Assembly (NCBI RefSeq): GCF_003073475.1
Contig: NZ_CP029033.1
Span: 744,001 to 808,000, forward strand
DNA from: Actinobaculum sp. 313
GTDB lineage: Bacteria > Actinomycetota > Actinomycetes > Actinomycetales > Actinomycetaceae
Direction: 5' to 3'
Length of the DNA stretch: 64,000 nt
The notes below the pieces were generated by a model. The model was given only the letters and a program-made list of their open reading frames with translations. It did no database searches and was not told the origin of the DNA. This document shows positions 36,296 through 45,488 of this stretch, in pieces (positions within the stretch are counted from its first letter, which is position 1; every line of letters begins with the position of its first letter). The translations under genes and the position numbers were made by a program.

Positions 36296-37603
36296 CTAGC
36301 GGCGGCCGATTCCGCGGTAGCTCCAGCCGGCATCCTTCCACTTCTGGGCATCAAGCGCATTGCGGCCGTCCAACACGACCTTTCCGCGCGCCAACGGTGC
36401 CAACGCCTGCGGGTCGAGCTCGCTGAACTCCTTCCACTCGGTGGCGAGGAGCACGGCATCAGCACCCGTGATTGCGGTCGTGGCGTCGGCAGCCACATCA
36501 ATATCACCCTGCGCGGCAAGGATCGGACCGGCACCGGGATCGGTGACGACGACGTCGGCGCCGCGTTCCTCGAGCAGACGGGCAATCGTGCGCGCCGGAG
36601 AGTGCCGGAGATCGTCGGAGTTCGGCTTGAACGCCGCTCCAAGAACCGCCACCCGTTTTCCTTCGAGGCCGCCGGTCATCTCATTGAGGGTGTCGACTGC
36701 GCGACCGCACTGCGACTCGTTGATGAGTTCCACCTCGGTGAGGAAGTTGAAGGTCTCATTCAGCCCCAACTCCGCGGCCCGGGCATGAAAGGCGCGGATA
36801 TCTTTCGGGAGGCATCCGCCGCCGAAACCGATACCTGCGCGTAAGAACTTCTTACCGATACGGTCATCAAGACCAATGGCCTCGGCCAGTTTGCCAACAT
36901 CGGCGCCGACGGCGTCGCAGGCCTGCGCCATCGCGTTGATGAAGGAGATCTTCGTGGCGAGGAAGGAGTTCGCTGAGACCTTCACGAGTTCTGCCGTCTG
37001 ATAGTCCATGACTAGGCGCGGTGTCGTTCCGTCGGCCAGGATCTTTGCGTAACACGTGTCTAGAGCGGTTTGGCCGCGTGCGGCGAGTTGTGGATCATCC
37101 GGCAGGCCGTAGACGATACGGTCCGGCTCCAGTGTGTCTTTCACCGCAAAACCTTCGCGCAGGAACTCCGGGTTCCACACCAGACACGCGCCCTTGGCTT
37201 CAACGGCCGATGCCAACTCGGCAGCCGTTCCCACGGGGACGGTGGATTTGCCCACAACAACGTCGCCCTCGCGCAGATAGGGGAGGAGTCCGTCAATAGC
37301 GGCATGCACGTACGTCAGGTCAGCGCCATGAGAATCGCGACGTTGCGGAGTTCCCACGCCGATGAAGTACAGTTCGCAGTCAGCGGTCGCCGCGTAGTCC
37401 GTACTGAAGGTCAGGCGGCCAGAATCAACATTGCGGGCTAGGATCTCGTCGAATCCAGGTTCAACGAAAGGAGACTGGCCAGCGGAAAGAAGGGCAATCT
37501 TTGCCTCGTCCACATCGATACCAACGACATCGTGCCCAAGCTCCGCCATAGAGGCCGCGTGGACCGCGCCGAGGTAACCACAGCCGATTACGCAAATCTT
37601 CAT
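36296..37603 (-). CDS. ugd: UDP-glucose 6-dehydrogenase
   Basis: 435-residue NAD-dependent enzyme oxidising UDP-glucose to UDP-glucuronate, a wall-glycan precursor. N-terminal Rossmann fold MKICVIGCGYLGAVHAA, then VVGKSTVPVGTA, NPEFLREGFAV, LVKVSANSFLATKISFINA and the catalytic cysteine Cys264 in FGGGCLPKD. The C-terminal UDP-binding domain has VLGAAFKPNSDDLRHSPA. Normal length. A related UDP-ManNAc dehydrogenase activity is less likely because the FLATKISFIN and YGxGxGFGGGCLPKD features fit Ugd. Its glucuronate product suggests an acidic sugar in the exported glycan (inference). Confidence 0.93.
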   Translation of the reverse strand: MKICVIGCGYLGAVHAASMAELGHDVVGIDVDEAKIALLSAGQSPFVEPGFDEILARNVDSGRLTFSTDYAATADCELYFIGVGTPQRRDSHGADLTYVHAAIDGLLPYLREGDVVVGKSTVPVGTAAELASAVEAKGACLVWNPEFLREGFAVKDTLEPDRIVYGLPDDPQLAARGQTALDTCYAKILADGTTPRLVMDYQTAELVKVSANSFLATKISFINAMAQACDAVGADVGKLAEAIGLDDRIGKKFLRAGIGFGGGCLPKDIRAFHARAAELGLNETFNFLTEVELINESQCGRAVDTLNEMTGGLEGKRVAVLGAAFKPNSDDLRHSPARTIARLLEERGADVVVTDPGAGPILAAQGDIDVAADATTAITGADAVLLATEWKEFSELDPQALAPLARGKVVLDGRNALDAQKWKDAGWSYRGIGRR

Positions 37604-37720
37604 GCTGACTAAGATACCGTCAAAGGGCCGTGGACCGAAACAGAAAACATGGAGTCAGGCGGCTAGTCGGAAGATCAATGCGGAACCCGCTGGGCGCAAG
37701 GCAGGCTTCCAGTGCGTGAC

Positions 37721-40600
37721 CTATCGGTACTTCGCGTTTGAGGAAGCGGACCGCGCCGTCGCCGAAGCATGCAGGTCAGTGCCTTCCGGACGAGGTATAT
37801 CTGCCGCGTTGTCGGCGCTGCTCGTTGGAGCGTCACCTGATATTCGCCGTGAACGTCGCCTGCTAAGCACCACAGGCAGGAACCACAGGATCAGAAGCGC
37901 AATTGCAGCGGATACGGTGACATATGCGCCGATTCTCTCCGATGGAAGGTCATAGAAAAGGACGACTTTGTGGGTTCCCGCAGGAACAAAAACGGCGCCA
38001 CCGGCGTGGTCCGCTTCGATAAGCTCGGCCTCATTGCCATCCACCGTGGCTGAGAAACGCCCCAAAACGCTCTGCTCAACAACGAGCCAGCCGCCGCCAC
38101 TGGAGGTGACGGAGAAAGACAAAAGATCGCCCGTGTCGACTTCGACGTTGACGCTGCCGGTGGATTTCGTCGCGGGAGTCTGCTTAGGATGTTCGGAAAG
38201 AATCACCGAATTCGCGTCAACAGGGCTTTGAGCCACTGCCGCGACGCGATCAGATGCATCGGAGATGACGTCGTAGTCGGAGGCAAAACGGAATCGGTCC
38301 AAGGCATTTGCACGCTCGTAAACGACGGCATTTTCTCCCACATAAACCGGATAGAACGAGTTGTTTCTCCGTATTCCCCACAATCGGCGGGGACTCGCGT
38401 TGTCTGTATCGAGCATCACGGTGGTGCCTGGAGCTGTGGCGGTTAACGTGACCTCAACGGTCAAGATCTCCGAGTTCTCAACTGTCCTATTGAGAAGTAG
38501 AGGAATGTCTAGAGGAACGGTCCCGGAGGTAGACGCGCGACTGATAGTGTTGTGTGCCAGAACCTCTCCCTCGGAGTTAGTGACGGTAGCAGAAGCGGAG
38601 AACATACCGTCGGAATTCACGTAAGTGCCGACGCCTACGAGGTCTTTTGCGCTGATTTCCGCCTGTAGAGTGTGTGGAGATGGCGTCCGGACAGGGATCT
38701 CGCCCTCGTCACGGTCGCCGACCATGGCATTGGGGAAGCCAAAGGCTCCCAGTGTGTCTTCAGCCGAACTGGCGATGATATGTGTGACGCCGAGGCGATC
38801 AAGTCCAGGATTATCAATAAGCGGTGTCAGCGCCGGACTGAGGAAGGAGTAGGTTCCACCATTGATATAGGCGGTGGGGTCGCTAGCTGTAAGGACTTCC
38901 TTCCAAGCCGGAGTTGCGAAAGAGTGGCCGTTAGCAAGACGCACGCCGTAAACCGTGGCGACATTCGGCCTTGCCGCGAGCCCTGCGGTCCCCGCCTGAT
39001 TGTGGCCAACAACTCGGCTGAGATAGTCGAGTGCCTCCGAGTCCGGATAGACCTCATTTCTGTCGGCAATCGGCCAGAAAAACGCCGTAGGCGCCAGAGC
39101 TTGAACAACGACGCCAACGCCAAGCAGTACAACGGCAATGGTTCGCAGGTGCCGGACAAGAAGCGCACAACAGATCAGCACCAACGCTGCCAACAACCCG
39201 CAGTAGGCCCAACGAAGATCATCGATGTACCAGACGGTGCGTAGATCTGCTGCGTACCGGTTGACGTGGACGTACGCCATGGGGAAAGCAAGAAATAGGG
39301 ATGCGCCGCTCGCAATGGCAAGTGTTGACCGTGAGAATCCGGGTTTCAGCCGGTCGGGTTTCGCCCAGTCGGATTCGCCGGGATCGTTTCGCAACCAGTC
39401 GATCCCCATCGCCGCGAATGCTCCGAAGGGAATGGCGAGTTGGGCGCGGAACCGACCGGGTGGATTGCCACCGAAGACTGGCAGTTTTTGTACGATGTCA
39501 ATCCAGGTTCCCTGGCCGACGGTGAGCAGTACGGCAAAACCGATCACACCGAGGAACAAGGCACTGATCCCTCGAGGGATCCGGCGCCGTAGTGCGGCAG
39601 CGAGTCCGAGCGCGGCGAGCAGCAGCGCAATGGCCCCGACATACGATGCGTAGTCTTGGAACGCGGCCTCGTGGTCGGAGAAAGAGCGGGGAAGTACCAT
39701 CGTGAACCAACTGACAATGGTGTCCGAAGACTGCGACATGCCATCGCGGTATGAAAGATCCCCGCCTCGTAATGTGAGTTCGACGAAGGGCAGTAGTTGT
39801 ATTGCGGAAAGGGCCACACCGAGCACCACGCCGATGGCCAGTCTGACAAGGTCGGTCAGCGGTGGCCTCCAGCCCGCCTGCGTGCGAGTGCCGATGACCC
39901 GGACGATTGCGTAAATCCCACATACATATAACGTGTGCCCGGCCACCGCGGGAAATCCTCCGAGCATGAGCAACCCGACCGCCAGGGCTACGGGGACGAT
40001 GTCTCTCCAGCGGCGCTCGGCCATGTAGCGTTCGACCGCCCAGAAGAGCATGGGAATGATGATCGCCACTGAGCTCTGTGCCCAACCGGTCCATGCAATT
40101 GTGAAACCTGTCATTGGAACGATGAAGGCGCCAACACAGGCGGCGAAGACGGAGAGCTTCAACCGACGGAAAAAGAGGAACGCGAACGCCATTCCGAAGG
40201 CGATCTCGAAAAGTTTCGCCCACGCCGGCGCAACTGTGATCGGTAGCACCAGCCATGCCCACCGACCAGGAGCCGCAAGCCCCAGGTTCGGGCCACTGAG
40301 CAAAGGTTGCCCGCCAGCGACCATGTTGGACCATTGTGGGATCTCTCCGGCGTCGAGGCCCGTTTGGATTTCGGCAATTGCCGGGATAGAAGAGTCGATG
40401 AGATCGGTCACGTAGATGTTGTTGAGGTATTCGTCGCCGGCGGTGGGCATTGAATTCCAGGGAGCGTAGAGGTCGAGCATGTCATATGCGCCGAAAACCG
40501 TGGCTCCTACGAGACTCTCACCCAGGCGTATCCACAGAAACACGGCGACAGCGGTCCAGAATGCACCGAGGCAGAGGCGGCGTTTGAGCGCAGGATTCAT
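37721..40600 (-). CDS. Large YfhO-like polytopic membrane protein
   Basis: About 959 residues from the ATG at 40600; an in-frame TTG 33 bases upstream is less likely. The first half has about a dozen membrane helices with an outer loop near the N-terminus (FGAYDMLDLYAPWNSMP) resembling YfhO-family and GT-C glycosyltransferase-like proteins. A large extracytoplasmic beta-rich region follows (about residues 560-900: LTATAPGTTVMLDTDNASP, DLLSFSVTSSGGGWLVVEQS), and one last helix lies near the C-terminus. YfhO proteins are linked to sugar decoration of wall polymers. The gene is divergent from the GT2/GT4/exporter operon, so a role in glycan modification outside the membrane is plausible; substrate unknown. 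Confidence 0.82.
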   Translation of the reverse strand: MNPALKRRLCLGAFWTAVAVFLWIRLGESLVGATVFGAYDMLDLYAPWNSMPTAGDEYLNNIYVTDLIDSSIPAIAEIQTGLDAGEIPQWSNMVAGGQPLLSGPNLGLAAPGRWAWLVLPITVAPAWAKLFEIAFGMAFAFLFFRRLKLSVFAACVGAFIVPMTGFTIAWTGWAQSSVAIIIPMLFWAVERYMAERRWRDIVPVALAVGLLMLGGFPAVAGHTLYVCGIYAIVRVIGTRTQAGWRPPLTDLVRLAIGVVLGVALSAIQLLPFVELTLRGGDLSYRDGMSQSSDTIVSWFTMVLPRSFSDHEAAFQDYASYVGAIALLLAALGLAAALRRRIPRGISALFLGVIGFAVLLTVGQGTWIDIVQKLPVFGGNPPGRFRAQLAIPFGAFAAMGIDWLRNDPGESDWAKPDRLKPGFSRSTLAIASGASLFLAFPMAYVHVNRYAADLRTVWYIDDLRWAYCGLLAALVLICCALLVRHLRTIAVVLLGVGVVVQALAPTAFFWPIADRNEVYPDSEALDYLSRVVGHNQAGTAGLAARPNVATVYGVRLANGHSFATPAWKEVLTASDPTAYINGGTYSFLSPALTPLIDNPGLDRLGVTHIIASSAEDTLGAFGFPNAMVGDRDEGEIPVRTPSPHTLQAEISAKDLVGVGTYVNSDGMFSASATVTNSEGEVLAHNTISRASTSGTVPLDIPLLLNRTVENSEILTVEVTLTATAPGTTVMLDTDNASPRRLWGIRRNNSFYPVYVGENAVVYERANALDRFRFASDYDVISDASDRVAAVAQSPVDANSVILSEHPKQTPATKSTGSVNVEVDTGDLLSFSVTSSGGGWLVVEQSVLGRFSATVDGNEAELIEADHAGGAVFVPAGTHKVVLFYDLPSERIGAYVTVSAAIALLILWFLPVVLSRRRSRRISGDAPTSSADNAADIPRPEGTDLHASATARSASSNAKYR

Positions 40601-40810
40601 TGTGGTCCATTCGACAGAAGTACGTGGTTTCAAGCGTGGATTGCGTTCTGGGTACCATCTTAGTCATATCGTTAGAGCGTGTGTGGGATGCTCGGCAACG
40701 CGGTCGCATTGAGCCGATTGATGGGCTTATGGGTGGGACGAACCTGGGCGGGACTGCCACATCGGGCGTTGGTTTGCGGTAATCTCCTAGGGACGGTTGG
40801 AGAGGAACAG

Positions 40811-41827
40811 ATGAAGGTATTCGTACAGATCCCGTGCCTTAACGAGGAGAAGACACTTCCCTTGGTGCTGGAGTCGATTCCGGAGACGATTCCGGGCGTC
40901 GATGAGTTGGAGATTCTCGTGATTGATGACGGCTCCACGGATCGCACAATCGAGGTGGCGCAGTCCTTCGGGGTGAAACACATCGTTAGGCATGCTCGGA
41001 ACCAGGGCCTGGCCCGTTCTTTCCGCGATGGAGTTGACTACGCACTTGCCCACGGTGCCGACATTGTGGTCAATACGGACGGCGACAACCAATACCCACA
41101 GGAACGTATTCCGGATCTAGTTGCTCCATTGATCGCGGGCGAGGCTGATGTGGCAATCGCTGATCGGCAGACTGCGAAGATCTCTCATTTCTCGCCCTTT
41201 AAGAAGATGATGCAGGCGTTTGGCTCGAAGATCGTGAATATCGCCGCTGGCACACACCTGCCCGACGCAGCTTCTGGTTTCCGGGCCTATTCGCGTGAGG
41301 CACTGTATCGCCTCAATATCATCACCAAGTTCTCCTACTGTATGGAGACGATCATCCAGGCTGGGAACAAGCGGTTGCGGATAGCGTCGGTACCGGTGAC
41401 GACCAACGCGAAGACGCGAGAGTCACGCCTGTTCAACAACATCTTCCAGCACATGGCGAAATCAGCGAGCGCTATCATCAAATCTTTCCTGATGTTCAAA
41501 CCGCACATCCCGCTTGGTTGGCTCGCGGTAATTACGGGAGTGCTAGGGATTGTTCCTTTTGTGCGTTTCTTGGTGTATGCAATTCAGGGCGAAAGTGGTG
41601 GTCACGTCCAGTCGCTTATCTTCGGCTCGGCGATGTTGGTGGCTAGCCTGCTCTCTCTCGCGTTGATCGTTATTGCCGACCTCCAGAAGACAAACCGTGT
41701 TCTGATTGAAGATGCACTCGAACGAGTGAAAAGAGTCCAATACGCGGAATCTCGGTCTGTTGCGCGACCGGGACCGGAGGCAAGCGACGACGACGAAACA
41801 TCAGAGCGCCAATCCGATAACGACTAG
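40811..41827 (+). CDS. GT2 glycosyltransferase with C-terminal membrane helices
   Basis: 338-residue GT-A enzyme of the dolichyl/polyprenyl-phosphate sugar synthase type. The ATG at 40811 follows TTGGAGAGGAACAG. Blocks: VQIPCLNEEKTLP, LVIDDGSTDRTIEV (nucleotide binding), VVNTDGDNQYP (DxD metal site), ASGFRAYSREALYRLN and KTRESRLFNNIF. Two membrane helices close the protein (LGWLAVITGVLGIVPFVRFLVY and LIFGSAMLVASLLSLALIVIA). It likely loads a sugar onto undecaprenyl phosphate for use outside the membrane, possibly by the divergent YfhO-like protein (inference). Confidence 0.9.
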   Translation: MKVFVQIPCLNEEKTLPLVLESIPETIPGVDELEILVIDDGSTDRTIEVAQSFGVKHIVRHARNQGLARSFRDGVDYALAHGADIVVNTDGDNQYPQERIPDLVAPLIAGEADVAIADRQTAKISHFSPFKKMMQAFGSKIVNIAAGTHLPDAASGFRAYSREALYRLNIITKFSYCMETIIQAGNKRLRIASVPVTTNAKTRESRLFNNIFQHMAKSASAIIKSFLMFKPHIPLGWLAVITGVLGIVPFVRFLVYAIQGESGGHVQSLIFGSAMLVASLLSLALIVIADLQKTNRVLIEDALERVKRVQYAESRSVARPGPEASDDDETSERQSDND

Positions 41828-41850
41828 TTGTCTGTAGGTGGGAGTGAACC

Positions 41851-43023
41851 GTGCGACTTCTCGGATTCGGCACTTACGACATTCGCAGGCACCCCCGTGT
41901 CGGGGTGATCTTGGATGGCTTGGCCGCGCGTGGGCATAGGGTGAGAGAGCTCAATCGTCCGCTCCGGCTAGAAACACCAGAGCGGGTGGCAGCTTTGCAA
42001 AGGCCTGCTGCCACATTGCATTTCGGCGGAACACTTGCGCGGCAGTGGGTGGGCCTCATCCGTGATGCGGCGCGTTTCCGCGGCGGCAACCGACCGGACG
42101 CCGTCATCGTGGGGTATCTGGGGCATTTTGATGTACTGCTGGCACGAATGCTGTTTCCTCGCGCGCGGATCATCCTCGATCAACTCGTTTTTGCTGCGGA
42201 TACCGCTCAGGATCGCGGACTGCTCGGTCCTGGTCCCTTCAGCCTAGTGAAGAACATGCTGTTACACGGAATTGACCGCGCGGCATCGGCAACGGCCGAT
42301 GTAGTCGTGGTTGACACGCGGGAGAGTCTTGGCCTACTGGCCGATAAGCAGCGTGCCAAGAGTGTTGTTGTTCCTGTTGGCGCCCAGGACATGTGGTTTG
42401 ATGCTGCTGCCTCCCCCGACGAGAACGGCGTGCGTCCCCCCGATGGCACAGTGAGTCCGGAAGCCACGCTTCCTTCCGGGGCGCTTTCGGTCGTCTTTTA
42501 TGGTCTTTTTACCCCGCTGCAGGGCACCCCTACCATCGCGAAGGCACTGCGCAACCTGGAGGCCCGCGGGATCGACCTCAGCGTCACTCTCATTGGAACT
42601 GGTCAGGATTCTGATCGCGTGCGGGACCTGTTGCCGGAAGGCGAGCACGTCACCGTTACGTGGCACGATTGGATTGATGCGCAGGAACTTCCGCGTGTTG
42701 TTGCGGCACACGATGTGTGCCTGGGGATCTTCGGAACGACGCCCAAGGCGTTGCGGGTCGTTCCGAACAAGGCGTTCCAGGGTCTGGCGGCGGGTTGTGC
42801 CCTCATCACCTCGGATACTCAGGCACAACGAGAGGTGTTAGGGCGGGCCCCTGTGTACGTTGAGCCTGGTGATGCGCTGGCTCTAGCAGATGCCATCGAG
42901 AGCCTCACCGATCACAAGCGATTGAAGGAGGCGCGCGTGGCCGCGCTCAGGAAGCGCGAGATGTTCCGCCCGGGCGCGGTTGTCGGTCCGCTTGCAATGG
43001 TGTTGGGAGATCCAAAGAAATGA
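41851..43023 (+). CDS. GT4 family glycosyltransferase
   Basis: 390-residue GT-B glycosyltransferase, GTG start with GTGGGAGTG upstream, 23 bases after the previous gene. The N-terminal half begins RLLGFGTYDIRRHPRVGVIL; the C-terminal half has VVFYGLFTPLQGTPTIAKAL, SVTLIGTGQDSDRV, WHDWIDAQELPRVVAAHD and KALRVVPNKAFQGLAAGCALITSDT, typical of GT4 donor-binding domains. Acceptor and donor cannot be told from sequence. It lies in the operon feeding the ABC exporter. Confidence 0.85.
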   Translation: MRLLGFGTYDIRRHPRVGVILDGLAARGHRVRELNRPLRLETPERVAALQRPAATLHFGGTLARQWVGLIRDAARFRGGNRPDAVIVGYLGHFDVLLARMLFPRARIILDQLVFAADTAQDRGLLGPGPFSLVKNMLLHGIDRAASATADVVVVDTRESLGLLADKQRAKSVVVPVGAQDMWFDAAASPDENGVRPPDGTVSPEATLPSGALSVVFYGLFTPLQGTPTIAKALRNLEARGIDLSVTLIGTGQDSDRVRDLLPEGEHVTVTWHDWIDAQELPRVVAAHDVCLGIFGTTPKALRVVPNKAFQGLAAGCALITSDTQAQREVLGRAPVYVEPGDALALADAIESLTDHKRLKEARVAALRKREMFRPGAVVGPLAMVLGDPKK

Positions 43024-43132
43024 GTGTGCCAGGTTTGCAACGTGATGAGGTCGCCATCGTGAGAGATCTGGATTCGGACGTGTTTGGCTTAAGATGGCCT
43101 TCTGGAAGTCTCCGATGAGGAATGCGTGAGAT

Positions 43133-43966
43133 ATGGCTGATACGACAGATGTGAGAGCCCCACTCCCGCTCAAGCAGCAGTGGACGCTTGTGAATGCTTT
43201 CGGGCAGCGTGACCTCAAGGCCAAGTTCAACGGGACGTTGCTCGGTTGGGTGTGGTCACTGGTCGTTCCCCTGGCGACACTGGGCATCTATACTCTGATT
43301 TTCGGCGGTCTCTTCAAGATGGAGCCCCCGCAACTAGCATCCAGGCACGCGGGCATTGGCGTATTCGCGGTGTGGCTGTTCGCTGGATTGACCTTGTGGA
43401 GTTTCTTTCAGAACTCGATAAATGCCGGCATTAGCGGATTGCTGAGTGCGGGCGGTCTGCTCCAGAAGGTCTACTTTCCGGCTTATGCGCCAGTGATTGG
43501 TGCCGGCCTCGCCATTGGCATTCAATCCGCCATCGAGGTGGGTCTCCTCTTGGTGGTGCTGGCCGCACTGGGAAATATCGGTTGGACATGGTTGCTCATC
43601 CCACTGTTCCTGGTGGTGCTGGTTGTGTTCGTGCAATCGATGGCCGTGATTCTGGCCGTCTGGAACATCCATGTGCGCGATCTGGCGCAACTTGTGGGTG
43701 TGATCCTCCAGCTCATGTTTTACGCGACGCCGATCATCTATGTGGTCACCATTGTTCCGGAGTCATGGCACTCCATTCCACTGCAGGCGATCATCACCCA
43801 CATGCCCGTTGCGGAGTTCATCGGCGTTTTCCGCTCTTTGTGTTACGACTTGAATCCCGGCAGCGTCCAGAGCTGGGGACTGTGCATCGCCTGGGCGGCA
43901 GCGGCGTTTGTAGGAGCACGGGCGGTGTACCGCAGATGGGGCCAGGACTTGGGGGAGAGGATCTGA
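43133..43966 (+). CDS. wzm: Polysaccharide ABC exporter permease (Wzm type)
   Basis: 277-residue ABC-2 type membrane protein. Residues 1-50 hold the amphipathic entry segment LKAKFNGTLLGWVWSLVVP typical of O-antigen, teichoic acid and arabinogalactan exporters; six membrane helices follow (LATLGIYTLIFGGLF, FAVWLFAGLTLWSFF, IGIQSAIEVGLLLVVLAALG, WLLIPLFLVVLVVFV and others), with the conserved FYATPIIYVV. The ATPase gene starts two bases after the stop. It would flip a lipid-linked polymer out of the cell. Confidence 0.92.
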   Translation: MADTTDVRAPLPLKQQWTLVNAFGQRDLKAKFNGTLLGWVWSLVVPLATLGIYTLIFGGLFKMEPPQLASRHAGIGVFAVWLFAGLTLWSFFQNSINAGISGLLSAGGLLQKVYFPAYAPVIGAGLAIGIQSAIEVGLLLVVLAALGNIGWTWLLIPLFLVVLVVFVQSMAVILAVWNIHVRDLAQLVGVILQLMFYATPIIYVVTIVPESWHSIPLQAIITHMPVAEFIGVFRSLCYDLNPGSVQSWGLCIAWAAAAFVGARAVYRRWGQDLGERI

Positions 43967-43968
43967 GT

Positions 43969-45243
43969 GTGAGCGAGCAGGCAGAATACGCGATTGTCGT
44001 TGATTCGGTCTCGAAGGTGTTCGAGATGCAGCAGGATCGCCGTTCCACATTCAAGGAGCGTTTTGTTCGAGGTAAAGCCCAGGGAAGCAAACACACATTT
44101 CGAGCGCTGAATGACGTCTCCTTCAAGATCAAAAAAGGAACGACATTTGGCTTGATTGGACACAACGGCTCGGGTAAATCAACGATGTTGAAGATCCTGG
44201 CTGGCGTATACAGGCCTTCAAACGGTTCCGTCGCCGTGTCGGATAAGGTCGACGCGCTTTTGGAGCTGGGCGCCGGATTTCACGGGGAGCTTACTGGGCG
44301 GGAGAACATATTCTTAAATGGCGCGATCCTTGGTCGAAGCCATAAGCAAATAGAAGACACCCTTGAGTGGATCATAGATTTTGCCGATATTGGAGATTTC
44401 ATCGACCAACCGGTCAAGGTCTATTCCTCGGGAATGACAGTTCGTCTCGGTTTCGCCGTCGCCGTCGCGATTAAACCGCGGGTACTCATCGTAGACGAGA
44501 TCATTGCGGTGGGTGACGAAGAGTTCCAGCGCAAGTGCTTCGATTACATGCGTGAACTGCGGGATTCCGGCACGACGATCGCATTGGTCACCCACTCTCT
44601 TTCACTGGCGCAGGAGATGTGTGATGAAGTTGTATGGCTCGATCACGGCGAGGTGCAGATGATTGGTAGTGCCGACGAGACCGTTACCGCCTACCTCGAG
44701 GCGGTTAATGCCAAAGAGGCGCGGAATCGTGCCGAGCAGGCGGTTGACGAGCTCGACGAGTTCCCCGAGGATGACTCCTACAAGCTCAATCAGGGCAACG
44801 GAGACTGCCGCATGACACACGTGGAGTTGCTGAATGCTTCCGGCGAAGTGGTTCCTTTCGCGACCACCGGAGAGAAAACGACAATTCGGGTCTACGTGCG
44901 CGCTAAGAAGGATTTACACGATGTGGAGCTCGGCCTCGCTTTCTCGACGGACGGTGGCGTTACGATTGCCGGCCCCAATTCGCGAGCGAAGGGACGCCTT
45001 TACTCACTTTATGCGGGCGAAGAGACCTTCGTCGATTACACAATGGATCCCATCCGAATCCAGCCCGGTCGCTTCTGGATAACCACGTGCTTCGTGCGTG
45101 AGGGCTTGATGTTCGATTATTCGGACCGGAAGACGGAACTCGTGATTCGTGGTGGACGCGTTATGGACGAACCCGGGCTGGTTACCTTGCCGTCCGGAAG
45201 CTGGAGCAGACGTGCAGGAATCGCTGCGGAGGGAGATAACTAG
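43969..45243 (+). CDS. wzt: Polysaccharide ABC exporter ATPase with Wzt C-terminal domain
   Basis: 424 residues from the GTG at 43969, two bases after the permease stop; upstream in-frame codons belong to the permease region. Residues 1-250 are an ABC ATPase: Walker A GHNGSGKS (from 64), the lid region GAGFHGELTGRENIFLNG, signature YSSGMTVRLGFAVA and Walker B VLIVDEI. Residues about 290-410 form a beta-sandwich domain (EKTTIRVYVRAKKDLHDVELGLAF, shown here only in part elsewhere; NSRAKGRLYSLYAGEE) typical of Wzt_C, which in known systems recognises the finished end of the polymer. That suggests the exported chain carries a specific terminal group. Confidence 0.93.
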   Translation: MSEQAEYAIVVDSVSKVFEMQQDRRSTFKERFVRGKAQGSKHTFRALNDVSFKIKKGTTFGLIGHNGSGKSTMLKILAGVYRPSNGSVAVSDKVDALLELGAGFHGELTGRENIFLNGAILGRSHKQIEDTLEWIIDFADIGDFIDQPVKVYSSGMTVRLGFAVAVAIKPRVLIVDEIIAVGDEEFQRKCFDYMRELRDSGTTIALVTHSLSLAQEMCDEVVWLDHGEVQMIGSADETVTAYLEAVNAKEARNRAEQAVDELDEFPEDDSYKLNQGNGDCRMTHVELLNASGEVVPFATTGEKTTIRVYVRAKKDLHDVELGLAFSTDGGVTIAGPNSRAKGRLYSLYAGEETFVDYTMDPIRIQPGRFWITTCFVREGLMFDYSDRKTELVIRGGRVMDEPGLVTLPSGSWSRRAGIAAEGDN

Positions 45244-45488
45244 TGTCAGGAGAGACGCATCAAGATGAGGAGATTCGGAAGCTTCGCTCCGCCTTGCGAG
45301 AGTCGCAGCGCCAGGTGACCGAACTCGGTCAGAAGGTGGAGCAGCTTGAGAAGGATCTACGCATCAGCAGGCGCAAACTTGCCGGTGCGTGGGAACAACT
45401 TGAGGCGCTTCGGCACTCGTCGTCGTGGCAGATGACCGCGCCGTTGCGCGGCGTTAAATCTGTGCTGCGGAGGGCGATCAGGCGGTGA
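45243..45488 (+). CDS. 81-residue free coiled-coil protein between exporter ATPase and RgpF genes
   Basis: The GTG shares its G with the Wzt TAG stop (TAGTG), and the next gene starts GTG inside its own end, so all are translated together. Residues 11-56 show an unbroken heptad pattern: positions 11, 18, 25, 32, 39, 46 and 53 are Ile, Leu, Val, Val, Leu, Leu, Leu and alternate with 14, 28, 35 and 56 Leu, which predicts a parallel coiled coil. After it comes SSSWQMTAPLRG (59-70), a motif I recall as a tail or linker in many glycosyltransferases of rhamnan/O-antigen loci. Here the module stands alone. Possible roles: tether or length-measuring rod for the polymer machine (inference). Confidence 0.8.
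   Translation: MSGETHQDEEIRKLRSALRESQRQVTELGQKVEQLEKDLRISRRKLAGAWEQLEALRHSSSWQMTAPLRGVKSVLRRAIRR

Noticed and set aside
40634-40810. Extension of the GT2 protein upstream to 40679.
   Set aside because: The extra 44 residues are not family-like, and ATG 40811 has a good ribosome binding site and gives the expected VQIPCLNEE start.
43582-43968. In-frame upstream extension of the Wzt ATPase by 129 residues.
   Set aside because: The extension is the permease gene in another frame; the GTG at 43969 gives the normal Wzt N-terminus directly after the permease stop.
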